A stretch of 64,000 nucleotides of DNA from Pteria penguin (GCA_035048485.1 CM068585.1:17403501-17467500); one strand, 5' to 3'; shown: positions 29,901 through 44,900, counted from the stretch's first letter. The notes: generated by a model from the letters alone, not told the origin. Program-made: numbers and translations.

Positions 29901-32900
29901 CTATAAGGATCTTTGCCTCCTCATTATCTTAATACAGACTGACTGGTACTATAAGGATCTATAGCTCCTCATTATCTGATTACAGATTAATTGGTATATA
30001 CAATATTAGGTCTATACCTATCATCTGTACTGGTACCTTCTCAGCTAATTTTTGACCTGACATGAAAGTCTAGATGACTCCTTAATACCGTTGTGCATTG
30101 TGATAGAATTCAATAAAAAATGTTTAATACAATTATTCTGATTATAGTGATATTACAAAATAAAGATGTTGCTTCACAGTGTTTGATACAGCATGCCTCA
30201 TGCTAGGGTGGAAGGCTGGGGATGGATCATGGGGATTAACTCCAAAGGTACATTAAAATTTGGTTTTTAAGATAAATTTTGTGTCACTGGAATAGATTGG
30301 ATACCTCCCCCCTCCTACCCCACTGCTTCCATATACTAGCATATCCTGATTTACTTAGCAGAAGTTCAGATCTCTCTAGTACATCAGTGTATCCTGACCT
30401 GATGTTTTGTTGGTATGGGTCTTTTTGATACTTTCCTTTTTTTTTTACCTGATGGCATGGAAATCTGACTGCTTTGTTCTGCTGATTTGTTCACTTCTCT
30501 CTAATTTGTATGTGAAAGTAAGTCACTATCATACATATTTATGTGAAGTATTTCTCCAGATGAGACTTATACAAGTGTGACTTTTTTATTTTAGGGAACA
30601 TTGACATGGCATTTGCTGTAGAGGAAACCTTGGGAATAATTTCTGTTGCTAAAGAATTGGATAAAACAATTAAGCCTCAGTATCAGCTTGTGGTCATGGC
30701 AACTGATCGTGGACTCAAACCTCTCAGCAGTACTGCAACAGTCAATATTTATGTAACAATGGCATCCAATGCACCACCTAAGTTCTTGCAACAGAAATAC
30801 TCGGCAGTAGTTAATGAGAATTCGGCTCCAGGAAGTCATGTGACATCATTGCATGCTGAAAGTTTGTCATCCGTTTCTTATGAAATCATCAGTGGAAATG
30901 ACAAGAATTCTTTTGCTATTAACCCCAACTCAGGTGTTATCTACATTCAGCATTTGATTGACTATGAGGAGAAAGATTTCTTCAATTTGACTGTGTCTTC
31001 ATCAAATATTGTAGGAAAAACTGATACGGTCAATGTTGAAGTGCAAATTACTGATCTCAACGACAACGAACCAGTCTTTACAAAAACAAGTTATCGTGGA
31101 AACATCTCTGAGATGGCGGCCCCTGGTAGTTTAGTTTTGGACCAGGATAATAATCCATTGGTCGTCAAAGCAACAGACAAGGATTCCCATCAAAATTCCA
31201 GACTTCATTATGAGATAGTGGACATTAAAGCTACAGAGTATTTTGAAATTGACCAAAATACTGGAGCAATAAGATCAAAAACTCCTCTAGATCACGAGCT
31301 TTTTGGTCATATTGAATTTTATGTGCAAGTATCAGATCAAGGTAAACCTCAACTTACTTCAGCAGTGATGGCAAAAATTCTTGTTTTCATCGATGATTTT
31401 AATGACAATCCTCCAGTGTTCCAGTTTCCTCATTTCTCGGCCAGTTTGTTACTGCCTACAGCACCTAATGTTGCTGTGTTGAAAGTCAATGCTTCTGACC
31501 CAGATACAGGAGCTTCAAGGAAACTGAGATTTTCATTGGCTAGTGGAGATGTGGACAAATTTCATATTGACTCAAATACTGGAGTAATTTATGTTGTTAA
31601 TGAAACAAATATGGCTACTCGTTATGATCTTAAAGTGGTGGTGTCTGACGGTAAATTTGACTCTTCTGTTGATGTCAGAATCGCAGTCATTCATTCGAAC
31701 ACTGAACGACTTACTTTCCCACAAATGAAATACAAGCTGACAGTAATAGAGAATAAAAACATTTCTGAATCTCTAACAATTATTCAAGTATCCCATTCCT
31801 TAAATCAGCATCTTGTTTTCTCCTTGTTAAACTTCCAAGATATGTTCAAAATTGGAAGGACATCTGGTGTACTACAGACTGTTGGAAAGGAATTTGATCG
31901 TGAAGTTCAGGAACATTACAAACTGATAATCCTTGTAGAAGATTTAAGTGACCCGTCACGGGCCTCTCATGTCCTTGTGGATGTCATAGTTCAGGATGAG
32001 AATGACAATGCTCCTTTGTTTGTTAATCTACCCTATGAAACAGTCTTAGCTGTAGACTCAGCTCTGGGAACAACTTTGATACAGGTATGTTAAACATGTA
32101 AGCAACCAATAGGGGTGCAAGTATTTGGGAATTGTTTGGTTCATTTCAGTTTTTAGTTTTTTGTTTGGTTTATTTTGGTTCATTTCAGTTTTTAGTCTTG
32201 TGTTTAGTTTATTTTGGTTCATTTTAGGTTTTAGTCTTGTGTTTGGTTCATATTGGTTTGGTTTACTTTTTAAATAGTTAAGGACATAGGTATTAGGATT
32301 TTTAACAGAAGCATGTAATTTGAAACTTCATTAGTAGCTTTACTGCGAACAATAGATAGATAGATAGAGTTTATGAAGAACTTTTTTCATAGAATGACTA
32401 AACCTGAGAAATCATGAAATGTTTATTTCTTTTGAGATTGTATCGACTTCCTGTATCAAAATCGGGCTCACAAATTGTCTACATAATTAGCAAGAGAACA
32501 AAAATGAAACCTGATGGAATTGAAAAACTGTAAATCTCATGAAAAAGTGAACTCTAAGATCTGAACCATAGTTTTTTGTTAATTTAGCTTACTATTGCAC
32601 CCCTAACAGCTAGCTATTTACAGTTTTGAATTAAGTCACTGAATGTAATTATTATGTTTTACCTACCACAATCTTACTAAAATAGGATGTATAAAGCATC
32701 TTCATATATCTTATCAGATTTCTCAGCTCAAAACTTAGAACGAGATATGGTTCAATTTCCATTGGTCTTTCCTTGGTATCCTGTCTTTCAGTTAAGATAG
32801 TAAAAACAGAGTTCCACTATAACTTTGGCATGTAAAAGGTTTCTTTCCAATCTGATTAAAACCATATCTTTTTATCCCATTGTGGATAAAGATCTGGCGA

Positions 32901-35900
32901 AACCCCATGAAGGGTCATGTTCTGGTGAACTCTGATTTTCAGCCAATCAGTGGATTGGCTACAAATTTCTAGGAATGAAATTAACATCCCCAGCGTGCGT
33001 GACCTACAAGGTAGTTTTTGAACAGTGTTTGTTACATATTGTGTCACTTGCACATGCCTAGCGGACTCATTGATTGGCTATGGCGAAGTAACGGTTTTGG
33101 TAACTGAAACGTCTTCAGACTTCATCAGAACATGACCTCTTATGGTCAAATAGAGAAGCGGAATAAAGATATGGTTTTAATCAGATTGGTTTCTTACTTT
33201 ACTGAAGTCTGTCAAACTTGCACGGGTCTAAGGTTGAGGAAATATATAAGGCAAATACCATCAGTATATAGGTCATATACATTTTAATTTGATGTACAAC
33301 AATAAACATTTTTACAAGGATGGCAAGAATTATAAATATTTTTTTTATAGGTAACAGCCATTGACCTTGATCTTGGACTGAATGGTGACCTTGTGTATGA
33401 GATGATATCAGGATACAAGGACTTCTTCACAGTTGAAGAGGTCACAGGACAAGTGAAGGTCATTAAAAAGCTTGATCCAAAAGATATTGATAAAGAAGTT
33501 GTTCTGATAGTACAAGGCAAAGATAAAGGTAAGTTGTGACTAATGAAGATCTAGTAGTGTATATCCTGAAGTCTGATCATTTCTTAGTTTACTTAGGAAC
33601 CTCGGTGACCCAGGCTAATTTAATCTACGTCCTTTTATTTTAATGGGGCTAGTTGTTCCATTGATATATGTATTTCACTGGATTTCATAAAATGACCACC
33701 AGCATTCAAATCTGTTTTCCTTTAAGAACTTTCCTAGGGTGATTAATCATCTACTTCTCTGTTTTGCATGAGGCAGTATAAACTGAGGCCCATATCACTA
33801 TATACATTGGCATGTAAGAGATCAATTATTGCTCCATGTGAGGTCATAGCATAGGTAGATAGTATGACCACATACACCAAGCCTATACCAAAAGAATAAA
33901 ATCAACAAACATTCGTATCGAAAGTCATTAGTGACAACATTTTAAAATGATAAGGTATATATGATAATTTGATTAGAGTTGTCTTTCTTTGTAGGAACAC
34001 CCTCTTTGACAACGATGATTTCTGTAAAACTACGAATAATCAGTAGTTCCCACCCAGTGTTTGCCACCCAGTTCTATACAGCTAACATTAGAGAAGACAT
34101 TGCACCAAATTCGCCGATCATCAGTGTCAATGCCACCAGTCCTAACGGACATAAACTCATCTATTCCATAGCAAATGGAGATCCTTATAAAGAATTTGAT
34201 GTGGATTTCAATTTGGGTAAATACATCTCAAATTTTATGAATTGTTGTGAGCAGATTGTTTTATTCTTTCTTGCTTTCTTGGATATGGCACTTGCCAAAT
34301 TGTTTAAGTGGTTAAGCTTTCCCGGGCTCTAATAAATAAAAGCGTTTTCAAATTCTTGGTGTGGAGATATTTAATACATAATGCTGGCATGTATAATCAC
34401 TAGATCTCTAAATGATCTTTCATTATTTCTGATTTTGTGCTACAGTTTCCATGGTGATGGGATTTGATGATATTCATGTATTCTGGTGTGATGCTATTGT
34501 TTGATTTTTAAGTAGCATTTATTCCCCCTAATAGGATAAACATGATTAATAGAAGGACATTTTACTAAAGGATTTAAATGAATATAAAGGCTGGATAATG
34601 CTTGTATGCAGTTTGCCTAATTATTTCACACCATCTTGCTTTTTGCTAGAATCCTTTTTCATTTCATTATACATGTATATAAGTAGAATTCAGAAATTTA
34701 ATTCATACTTTGAATGTACAAGTCTTTTGTATATGATGGTTAAAATGTATATAATTTTATAATTTTGATATATCAGAGGTGATGGGTAAAATTCATTTGA
34801 ACTTTCCCTAAAATTTGAAATACCTGAAGGCACTATCCTTGTTATGGTTATATCTATTTATATCAACCTATCCTTTAAAGGCATGGATAAACATGGTCCT
34901 TGTAAGTATCCAATCAGAATACTCTATGGTTTTACTGCTTGGTTGACCTCCCTACCTTGTGCATTGTGCTGCGGTGATATATAGGGGCAGTTGTAGATAA
35001 ATAACCAAATATGTAGGGAAAACCTCATATTTTCAGTATAATGTGTTTCACTAACAAGTGTGATTTTATAGATCAGAGTATAACAGACTGAAATTTCATT
35101 GTGAAATGATTTTGAAAAATTAACATATTTGGTGTTTTATTCTAAACTGCACATTGCATGTAACACTTTCAGTATGTGTTTGCTACCGTATGTCGGCAGT
35201 ATTTATGCCGTAACGCACTTGCTCTCCGTGACATTCTGTATTATGTCATTACTGTCATAGTAATTGAAGATAATAATTCTATATAAGATAAACATTACAA
35301 TTGATATTATAAGTAATTCAATAAAGGTTGTACAAAATATTTTCACTGCACAATCTTGCACCAGTTCATTTTGTAGATGCTTAAGCAGCATTATCCTATT
35401 TTCACTTCTTTTATGAATTAATTGTCAGATACATATACTATCAATAAATGAATACAAATAATGCAAACATAAAAAATAATCTTAATAGAAAAATACAAAT
35501 TATACATGTATAATATATCTGGTATAATCTCAATAGCTAAATAAAAATATACCAACATCACAAATAATGACAATGGAAGAATACAAATTACACAAATATA
35601 ACAAATTATTTCAGTAGATAAATAAAAATTTTGCATCCTGATTCGCTGTGTATTTCATTTTATATTAAGATACTTGTTGCTATTTTGATAAGTTATTCTT
35701 GTACAGGTATAACCATTAGAATGCTTCACATTATCTAATGTATTGTGAAATGGTATTTGTATATGTATTACTTTACTTTGAGATCACCCCTTAGATAAGT
35801 ATTTTTTCTCTTAGGGTGATTTGGAAGTAAATATTGATGTACAAGTACCTGTGTATATGATGATTTGCTATGATACAAAGTATTTAGTGGCCTTTATCTA

Positions 35901-38900
35901 GTTAGTGCATACTTATTAGATGAAAAATTATTTCAGTGGAATATTTGTCCAATTGCTGATCATACTCTTCTGCTTTATGATACATAACAAAGAATACAGC
36001 TAGGCCTCAGCATGGCACATTGTATAGGAGACTTGCTTCCTCATTCCACAGGGAAACAGCAGGCATTTTCACAAAGAATCATACGTAATCTCTTTTACGT
36101 ACATCCAAAATAAATCTTACGTTATTAAGGAATCCGTACGTAAAGAACTGAAGGAAAAAGTTGCGATTCTTTGTGAAAATGCCTGCAGCTGTTCATAATA
36201 TAAAGAAAAAAAATCTTTTTTCACTGATTACATTTTCACAGAAATGTATCATACACAAAAAATTAACAAGTCAGTATACTGTGCTGTATATTGACCTTTA
36301 CACTGATCATAATTTTTTCATGAAGACATAATCTAAGTTCAAGGAAACCACAGATTGATAATGTACTCATTTATGACCTCATGAGTATTACAATTAATTC
36401 TCACCGAGTGTCATACTGTTTTGCTAAGAGTGGAAGGGTCATTTGTGAAGACTAGTATTTGGATATTTGGAACTCATTTAGACTCCATGGAAAAGCATGA
36501 GGGTTGTTTACAATACTGTAGTCTATGAACATTTTAAACTAATAGAGCTTTAGCTTCAGTAGTCTGTAGAAATATAGCGGGATGATTTTGATAACTTTAT
36601 TAGATATTTTAAAGAAATGTTTAGTACCAAACAAGGGAAGGAATCTTTATGACTTCTTAAGCTTTATAATGGAAGTGACTAGTGTGTTTTTTCTGTGAAT
36701 TTCTCTCTGTTAAAAGCCAGCAAAGATCTGTCAATAATGTGCTTGGCTTGAGGCCAGAGGTCCTGGGTTTTAGCATTATTGTTAATTCATTGGTGTCTAA
36801 TGTCTTTTGGATGAGACAGGATAAATAACAGTCTTTTACCATGGTGGACATTAAGATGCAAACGATCAATCAATATTTAAGGTGATGCTATTGCCTAGGT
36901 TGAAGTTTTGGGGCACTGAATCAGGCAGATGCCATTGCTATAGAAGTGAAATATTCTGGACAGGACTGCCATCATATAGCTAAAAGCTTACTAAGCAGTA
37001 AAGCAGCAAGCTTTACTATCATCATACAGCTTAGAGTTTGCTAAGCAGTGTGGCATCATGGTGTACTGCCATCATACTGCTAAAATCTTGCCAAGCAGCA
37101 GAGCATCAAGCTGTACTGCTATTATATAGCTAAAAGCTTGCTCAGCAGGAGAGCATCAGGCTGTACTGCCATCATACTGCCAAGAGCATACTAAGCAGTA
37201 GTGCATCAAGCTATACTGCTATTATATAGCTGAAAGCTTGCTAAGCAGGAGAGCATCAGGCTGTACTGCCATCATACTGCTAAGAGCATACTAAGCAGTA
37301 GTGCATCAAGCTATACTGCTATCATATAGCTGAAAGCTTGCTAAGCAATAGTGCATCAAGCTGTACCGATATCATACTGCTAAAAGCTTGCTAAGCAGCA
37401 GAGCATCAAGCTGTACTGACATCATACTGCTAAAATCTTGCTAAGCAGTAGAGCATCAAGCTGTACTGCCATCATACTGCTAAAATCTTGCTAAGCAGCA
37501 GAGCATCAAGCTGTACTGCCATCATACTGCTAAAATCTTGCTAAGCAGTAGAGCATAAAACTGTGGACAACATCCCAATCAGTATATATGTATACAAAAG
37601 ACGTCATGGTATTAAACTTTGTGATAGCCAAATTAAATCCTCCTTTACCTGTATATTTTGGGAGACAAAATAATTGTGTGGTTTGTACGTCCTTACCACA
37701 TGTACTTTCTCAGAAATGTAACACTTTTGTTGAAGTCGCATATGCAAGTCAACATGTAGAAAAAGACAGAAGTAGTATATAGGGCAAGCATTAAACAATA
37801 CGACATGCATTATACAAAATCTTATTTTCTAGATTTATATATATATCTATATTTGTTTATCATCATTCATGCTATATTTATTTAAAAAGAGTACTAAATA
37901 CTACATGGTTTGTAATTTTCTAGATATATACATATGCTTATTTAGCATTATTTATGGAGTATTATTTTTAAAATGTTTTAAACTAATGGAGGGAGGGATC
38001 TTCGGTACAATTGTCATTTGCTGTGATGATAATGTCTTTCACATTTCACTTGCAACAGTACAGAGCTAGTCATGCGGTATAGAAAAGAAATAGTAATTAT
38101 AATCAGACTATAGTAAATCTAACCATAGGTTTTAAATTAAGGTATACTTATATTTATTATAGTCAGGATGATGAATTACTTCATGAAATTTTCTGTACAT
38201 GTTTACAGTACCTTAGTCTTGTTTGTATCTTTCTTTTTTTCTCCTTTTAACTGTCTTCTCTTTATTAATTTTGGTTATATCACACCATTTATTAAGATGA
38301 CTAGAATGGGTTATTAAAGACCAAAGTTTTATGTTGATATGTATACTGTACTGTCATTGTTTCTTGTTACAGGTGTTGTACAGGTAACAAGCTCTTTGGA
38401 CTTCGAAGCAACACAGGAATATAATCTCACTGTACGTGCATCAGACATTAAGACAGGGTCATATGCTGATGCTAGGCTTCATATCCAGGTCATGGTATGT
38501 ATGTAGAAGAAATCAGAAACAAAAAGTATGAAAGTAAAACAGAGAAGGAAACAAAGTAAAAACCAGAAAATTAAAAAGCAGAGATAAACACAAAGTAAAA
38601 TCATGAAAAAGAAATGAAAAGAATAACCAACAACTTGCATGTATAACTCTAGACTGTTGACTTGTGTCTTTTAGATTGATAACTTTCTGCAGTCATGTCA
38701 CATTATAACTGAAAAACTGTCCAAAGTGATTTAAGACCACAATTAAGCAAACCAAACTGTGGTTCATATATATTTTTTCTGCATTAATTGTAAACATGAA
38801 AGTCACTTTGAAGGAAGGTGTAACCAACTTATATTGAACTGTTTTTAGAGACATTCTCTATTTAAGAATGGATATAACAGTATGCCTAATGCATGTTCAT

Positions 38901-41900
38901 TTCAGGATGTTAATGACAAGAAGCCATCTTTCTCTCATTACAAATACACCGCAGTATTATCAGAAGCAGCTCCCATAGGAACCACTGTAACCATAGTGAC
39001 AGCATCTGATGCAGATACAGGAATGAATGCTATGGTACATTATGACATTTTACCTGATCTGAATCCAGAGGATACCAGGTACTTTGAAATTGATTCCAAA
39101 TCAGGCCTTGTTACGACCAAACAATTGATTGACCATGAAATCCAGGAGAGCTACTCTTTCTTAGTGCTAGCCACAGACTCTGGTTTACCAGCTCTTAGTA
39201 CGGAAGTTCCAGTGTCTGTAATGGTCACAGATCTGAATGATAATCCTCCATACTTTGATCAGCCTTCATATAGCTGCTTTATAACAGACCAATCAGATAG
39301 CCTTATTGTTACTAAGATATCTGCTTCTGACCCAGACCTTAGTAGTCAAGGTCATTTGGAATACATGATAATTGATGGTAATTTTGACCAAGCGTTTCTC
39401 ATCGATGCTACCTCAGGGGTGATAACATTGTCAACAAGACGTAAGAAGGAGTTGTATCACAGCTACCTGTTGAATATATCTGTTTCTGACGGAGTGTTTA
39501 CTAGCTTCACTCGAGTCAGTATCTCCGTGCGTAACAGCAATAAGAGATCGCCGGTCTTCAAGCAGGAGGTATACCATGCCAGTATACTGGAGAATGTAGG
39601 TGATGGTATGCTCATCACTACAATATCAGCAGAAGACGAAGATCGAGGGATTTATGGTATGCTGACCTACACCATTCAGAGTGCGGAGATGAGGAAACAT
39701 TTTACAATAGATGCAGATACAGGTGAGACTGTCACCATTTATTTGTTGATATTCTACATAAGTAGGACTATACGGTATTTACATTTGTAATTTCTGTAAT
39801 ATATTGTTCATTCTTGTGTGTTTCAACTCAGATTTCTTGTTAAATTGTAGTGAAGTCCAAAGATCTCAATTCTTCTCATGAAGTTTCATTAAACTTATAA
39901 GTTTAACTCTTGAAACTCTAGCTTTTTTTCTCTATGCTAAATTTAGTAAACGTAACTTCAAACACGATGCATAAGCTCTACAGTGTTTTAAACCTTCATG
40001 TTTTATATAAGTTGAACAAACATATCTGAAGTTTTCTTCAGTTGTAGTGAAAATTAAGTTGAGTAAAAGTTGTAAAATAAATTTTTGTTTTTGCTGTGAT
40101 TTCATTTGACATCATTTTCTGTTTTCAGGAGAGATATATGCAGCCAGAAGTTTTGATCGTGAGGAACAGAGTCTATATTCTGTCACAGTGGCTGCCACAG
40201 ACAATGGGGGACGTATGGGTTTCACCATTGTCAACATCGATATTGCAGATATTAATGACAATATCCCACAATTCTCTATGACCGAATACAAAGCTGTGGT
40301 CTCTGCTAATGCTTCCATTGGACAAAAGATCATACAGGTACATCCTATTCAGCATGTTTTACAGATTGAAAGAATAATTGTATTCATTTATGTAATACAT
40401 TAAAAATTTACATGCTTATATATTTCTTATTTTCTGAAAATAGCATGTATGAATTCCTGTTATGCTTTTGTTTTTATTGTATTCTAAACACAAATAAAAC
40501 ATCAGAATTCTGTACTTTTTTATGTGTTTTATGCACAAAGAATATATTAGAATTGTAGTTCTTACTAAGTCATCATTCTGTTACAGATCCAAGCTACAGA
40601 TGCTGATTTAGGTACTTCAGGTCAAGTGACTTTTGAAATGCATTCTGGGAATGTAGTGGATTCTGGAGATTTATTTCAATTAAATGATAGGACAGGATTT
40701 ATTACAGTCAAACAGAATCTGTCAGCTTTAGGTATGGCAAATTTATTTATCTATGTGTCCTGTTATAATGTTGAGCAGCTATGACACTTTCTATACAGTA
40801 TTAGTTCACATTCATGTGATGTGCTGTACTAAAGTGTTTTGTATTATGCTTGGGCTTGGCAGGTGTGGCTAGCCGAGTAGGAGACATTTATATCTTCAAG
40901 GCTCCTGATCTCACCTTTCATTTCTTGGGGTCCATGAGGACCACATGGTACATTGTTGTGTGACCAGGGTCCACGAGCGACCACATGACAGTCATATTTA
41001 GAACTTACAGAAAGAATGGTTAAATCTAGTAATTCATGGAAAATGAAACAAAATAATCCGTTACTTTTCAGAAGAAACTAGATATGGAATATAGTAGAAA
41101 TAATAACTTAAAAGAATACCCCATAACAATGAATTTAGTGATAAATAAAGGGAGATGTGTGTATAAAGATATGGTTAATAATATTTATTTGTACAAGCTT
41201 AATTTTGCTTGTAAAATTGTATGTCTGAAACACCAATGTACATAATACATACTTATCATAAAGATATTTTGTAGTGATATACCATAACCATATCAAACAA
41301 AGCTAGAATAATTAATGTACAAAGTGTGAGGGTGAAAATGTTTTGGGTAGAAAAATTAGCTTGTAGAAGCTAGAATAAGCAGGTGATCAGAATAGATAAA
41401 TTTGATCCTGGCCAACCATCGTATATTTTAGATATCTTATAACTTGTGATAATGTTATTTTTCAGTGAACCAAGTATTCCAGTTTTTCGTCACAGTGCAG
41501 GACCATGGCAGTACTAAACTGAAGAATACTGCACCTGTTGAGGTTTATATCATGCCAGCTGATCAGCAGCCCCCTCTAGTGAAGGAGCTCAACAGCTATG
41601 TAATCCCGGCTCGGGAAATGGTTGGCACAGTGATTGGTACAGTGATTGCCATTAGTAAGGACCCACTGGACTATAGTCTGGTATCTGGCTACTTACCGAT
41701 GTATAACAGCGAAGGTGTATTCTCTATCGACAACGTGGGACAAATACATCTCATGGACAAATGGAAAGAAAACAAGCTCAGCAAATATGTATTCATGGCC
41801 AAAGTCCAGTCCAGGGCCAATCCTAAATTACTAGCATACAGTGAGGTGGAGGTCCTTGTGGTAGATCTAGATGTCAGTAGACCAGAATTTGAAGCAAATC

Positions 41901-44900
41901 CTTATGATGTTACGTTTGCTGAAAACTCTGATCTACGGAGTAAGCTTGTGCAATGCCGGATATTGGATGCTGGAAGTAAATTTGCAAATACACGTTACAA
42001 GTTTGATGCTTGGACTTTGACAGCTTATGAGAATGTATTTGATATAGATCCTTATAGTGGCTGGATCACTTTGGTTTCTCCAGCAGACCGTGAAAAACAG
42101 AGTTTCTATAACCTGACTGTAGTAGCTGAAACAATGGGTGCCATGAAGATACTGAATTCTACAGTTGTCAATGTACATGTGACAGACCATAATGATAATC
42201 CTCCAGTTTTCAGTCAGAGGCATTACATAGCAGCAGTCAATGAAGACGCCTGGACTGGTACAATCATCATAAAACTCAATACCACTGATGCTGACATTAA
42301 ACCTAATACAGATGTAGAGTATTTGGTGGTTGAGGGAGACCCCATGGGCAAGTTCAGAATCCATAAGTCAGGAGAAATTTATGTGTCTAAATCATTGGAC
42401 AGAGAAGTACAGGAGCGGTATGAATTGCTGGTGGCAGCGTCTGATGGTGGAATGGCTTCCATGGCTTCTGTAACTATAGATATTCTGGATGCCAATGATA
42501 ACACTCCTGTTTGTGAACAGGTAAATATGATGTTTATCTCAATTGTTTATCATGTTGATATATGTATTAATAAAGTACTTGTGTTTCAAATTATTCCATA
42601 AGTATACAAAATGAAACTTTCCCTTGTAGCCAATCCATCAGCTTATTCTCTCAGAGGATGTAAACCCCAATAACATTATAACTCAAATCAAAGCATCAGA
42701 TGCAGATGATAGAATGACCCCAAATGCCATCATTCAGTACAGTCTTAAGACCAACAGCACTCTGTTCCAAGTCAATAAAGAGAAAGGTGAGATCTTTAAT
42801 TTAACTACAAAAACAGTTTTTTAAAAGAATACTTACGCAAGTTTAAATCATCTGGAGTGAGTTTACTAAATGTCGTAAGCCCAAACGTAGTCATAAATGT
42901 AAACGTTTTGACTAAATTTACATGTACGTCAATTGAATTTTTTTTTTAAGTCTATGTTCATACATTATTACATTCATAAACATTGCAAAACATGTCAATT
43001 ATGTTTGGAACTCTTTAGGGAGAAGACAAATATTTCTTAGCAAAGTTTATGTCTACGTTGGTGTTCTGGCTAACGACCTTTAGTAAAACTCACCCCATTT
43101 TTCTGATAATGGCTGATGATTTAGTAATTTTTTAAGTTAATTTAATGCACCTGTATTTTAGTAAAAATGTTGAATATTTTATGTATTTGCTGATAGGTGT
43201 CCTGATAAATGCAATCAGCCTTGACAGAGAGTTACAGTCCCATCATCACCTTGTCATTAGGGCTGTGGATGGAGGTCAGAGGTCATGTGAAACTGAAGTG
43301 TTTATCGAGCTTTCTGATGTCAACGATAATCCCCCAAGCTTTGTTGATCTTCCCAAAGAATTTTCAATACCAGAATCTGCTGAAATTGATACTCTCATCA
43401 TGAGGGTCACAACGTTTGACCCCGATTTAGGTAAGTTGACATACGAAAAGTAATACACGTAAAAAGGAACACATAATTGAAACTTCTTTCTTAGCACATG
43501 TATTATTGAAAATGAACAAACACATTTAAGAGAAAAAATGTCTGACAATTTACAAAGATTAATGAAAACAAATATTTGTTTCTTGGTAACTTTGATGAAG
43601 TTTCAAATCTTAATGTATATCATAAACAGGAATAAATCGACAAGTTCGTTACCGTTTGAAAGAAGATTCACATGGCACCTTTAGTATTGATGAGACATCT
43701 GGAATCTTGAGGTTGATGAAGAGTGTGGACAGGGAGAAAAAGCCTAATCATACACTGATCATCCAGGCTTACGATCAGGTGAGTCCTTAATCATACACTG
43801 ATCATCCAGGTCTATGATCAGGTGAGTCCTAATCATACACTGATCATCCAGGCCTATGATCAGATGAGTCCTAATCATACACTGATCATCCAGACCTATG
43901 ATCAGGTGAGTCCTATTCATACACTGATCATCTAGACCTATAATCAGGCGAGTCCTATTCATACACTGATCATTCAGACCTATGATCAGACAAGTCTTAA
44001 TCATACACTGATCATTCAGACCTATGATCAGACAAGTCTTAATCATACATTGATCATCCAGACCTATAATCAGGTGAGTCCTAATCATACACTGATCATC
44101 CAGACCTATAATCAGACGATTCCTTATCATACACTGATCATCCAGACTTATGATCAGGCGAGTCCTAATCATACACTGATCATCCAGACCTATAATCAGG
44201 TGAGTCCTAATCATACACTGATCATCCAGACCTATAATCAGGCGAGTTCTTACATACACTGATCATCCAAACCTATTATCAGGTGAGTGTTACTTTACAT
44301 TAATCATCCAGGTCTGATGTAAGGTGAATATTGATTACATGATGTGGTCATATAGTCATCAGTTTTCATGCAATTATCAACGTATCTTGAAAATAGGAGA
44401 AATTCTTTTGTTTTGAGGTATAACAGTTATGTTATTGAGTGGATTTCCTGCTTTGAGAGTGGAGGGGGAGAGGGGGGAGGGTAGTGTCTTGTTATGTCAG
44501 TATTTCTGTTCACTCATTTAAAGTAATCCAGTTTCTAGGATATACTTCATATCTTCATGATGAATGAATACGGTATTCAGAGGGAGTTTAAGTTTTGTTA
44601 TACTATGTTTGTTTGTAATAAACAGGGTACACCGAGTTTGACATCAGAGGCTTCCATGGTGATTGTCCTCTTGGATGAAAATGACAACCCTCCAGAGTTT
44701 GTTCGTAACTCATACACCATGGAAATTCCTGAAGATGCTACCATAGGCAAGCGAATCATCAGAGTTGCTGCTTCCAGTAAAGACATTGGGGAAAATGCCA
44801 GGATGGTTTACCTGATCACAGCAGGAAACAACATGGGAAAGTTTGTCATTGATATCAACACAGGTAGGAATTTTCATTACAGAACTGGAGTAGCTAATTC

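Larger units (their letters stand above)
25300..30594 (+). other. 5.3-kb intron 6 with CpG boundary and 48-bp array
   Basis: The first 0.7 kb is CpG-rich. From about 26.03 kb CpG almost disappears. A dispersed repeat sits at the transition (25915-26110), and a 2-kb tandem array lies at 28022-29985. The rest is AT-rich unique sequence with short GA and CA runs. The intron joins phase 1 to phase 1 across an uninterrupted cadherin repeat. Confidence 0.8.
34217..38372 (+). other. 4.2-kb intron 9
   Basis: CpG-poor and AT-rich. It holds a 128-bp hairpin element (36059-36186), a SINE-like copy (36700-36960), a 50-bp tandem array (36960-37560) and an imperfect AT-rich repeat near 35420-35640. No protein-like frame. 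Confidence 0.75.

Noticed and set aside
28460..29964. Three long open frames (123, 170 and 134 residues) of a 16-residue repeat
   Set aside because: The 48-bp unit is a multiple of three and lacks a stop in one frame, so the array stays open by arithmetic. There are no flanking coding signals and it lies in an intron.
36960..37560. Regular short repeats that could look like a CRISPR array
   Set aside because: Whole units repeat with no unique spacers, inside an animal intron. The same holds for the other arrays in the window.
43759..44259. Minus-strand 166-residue open frame over the 42-bp array
   Set aside because: Again a repeat with a unit divisible by three. The source sequence is coding on the opposite strand.
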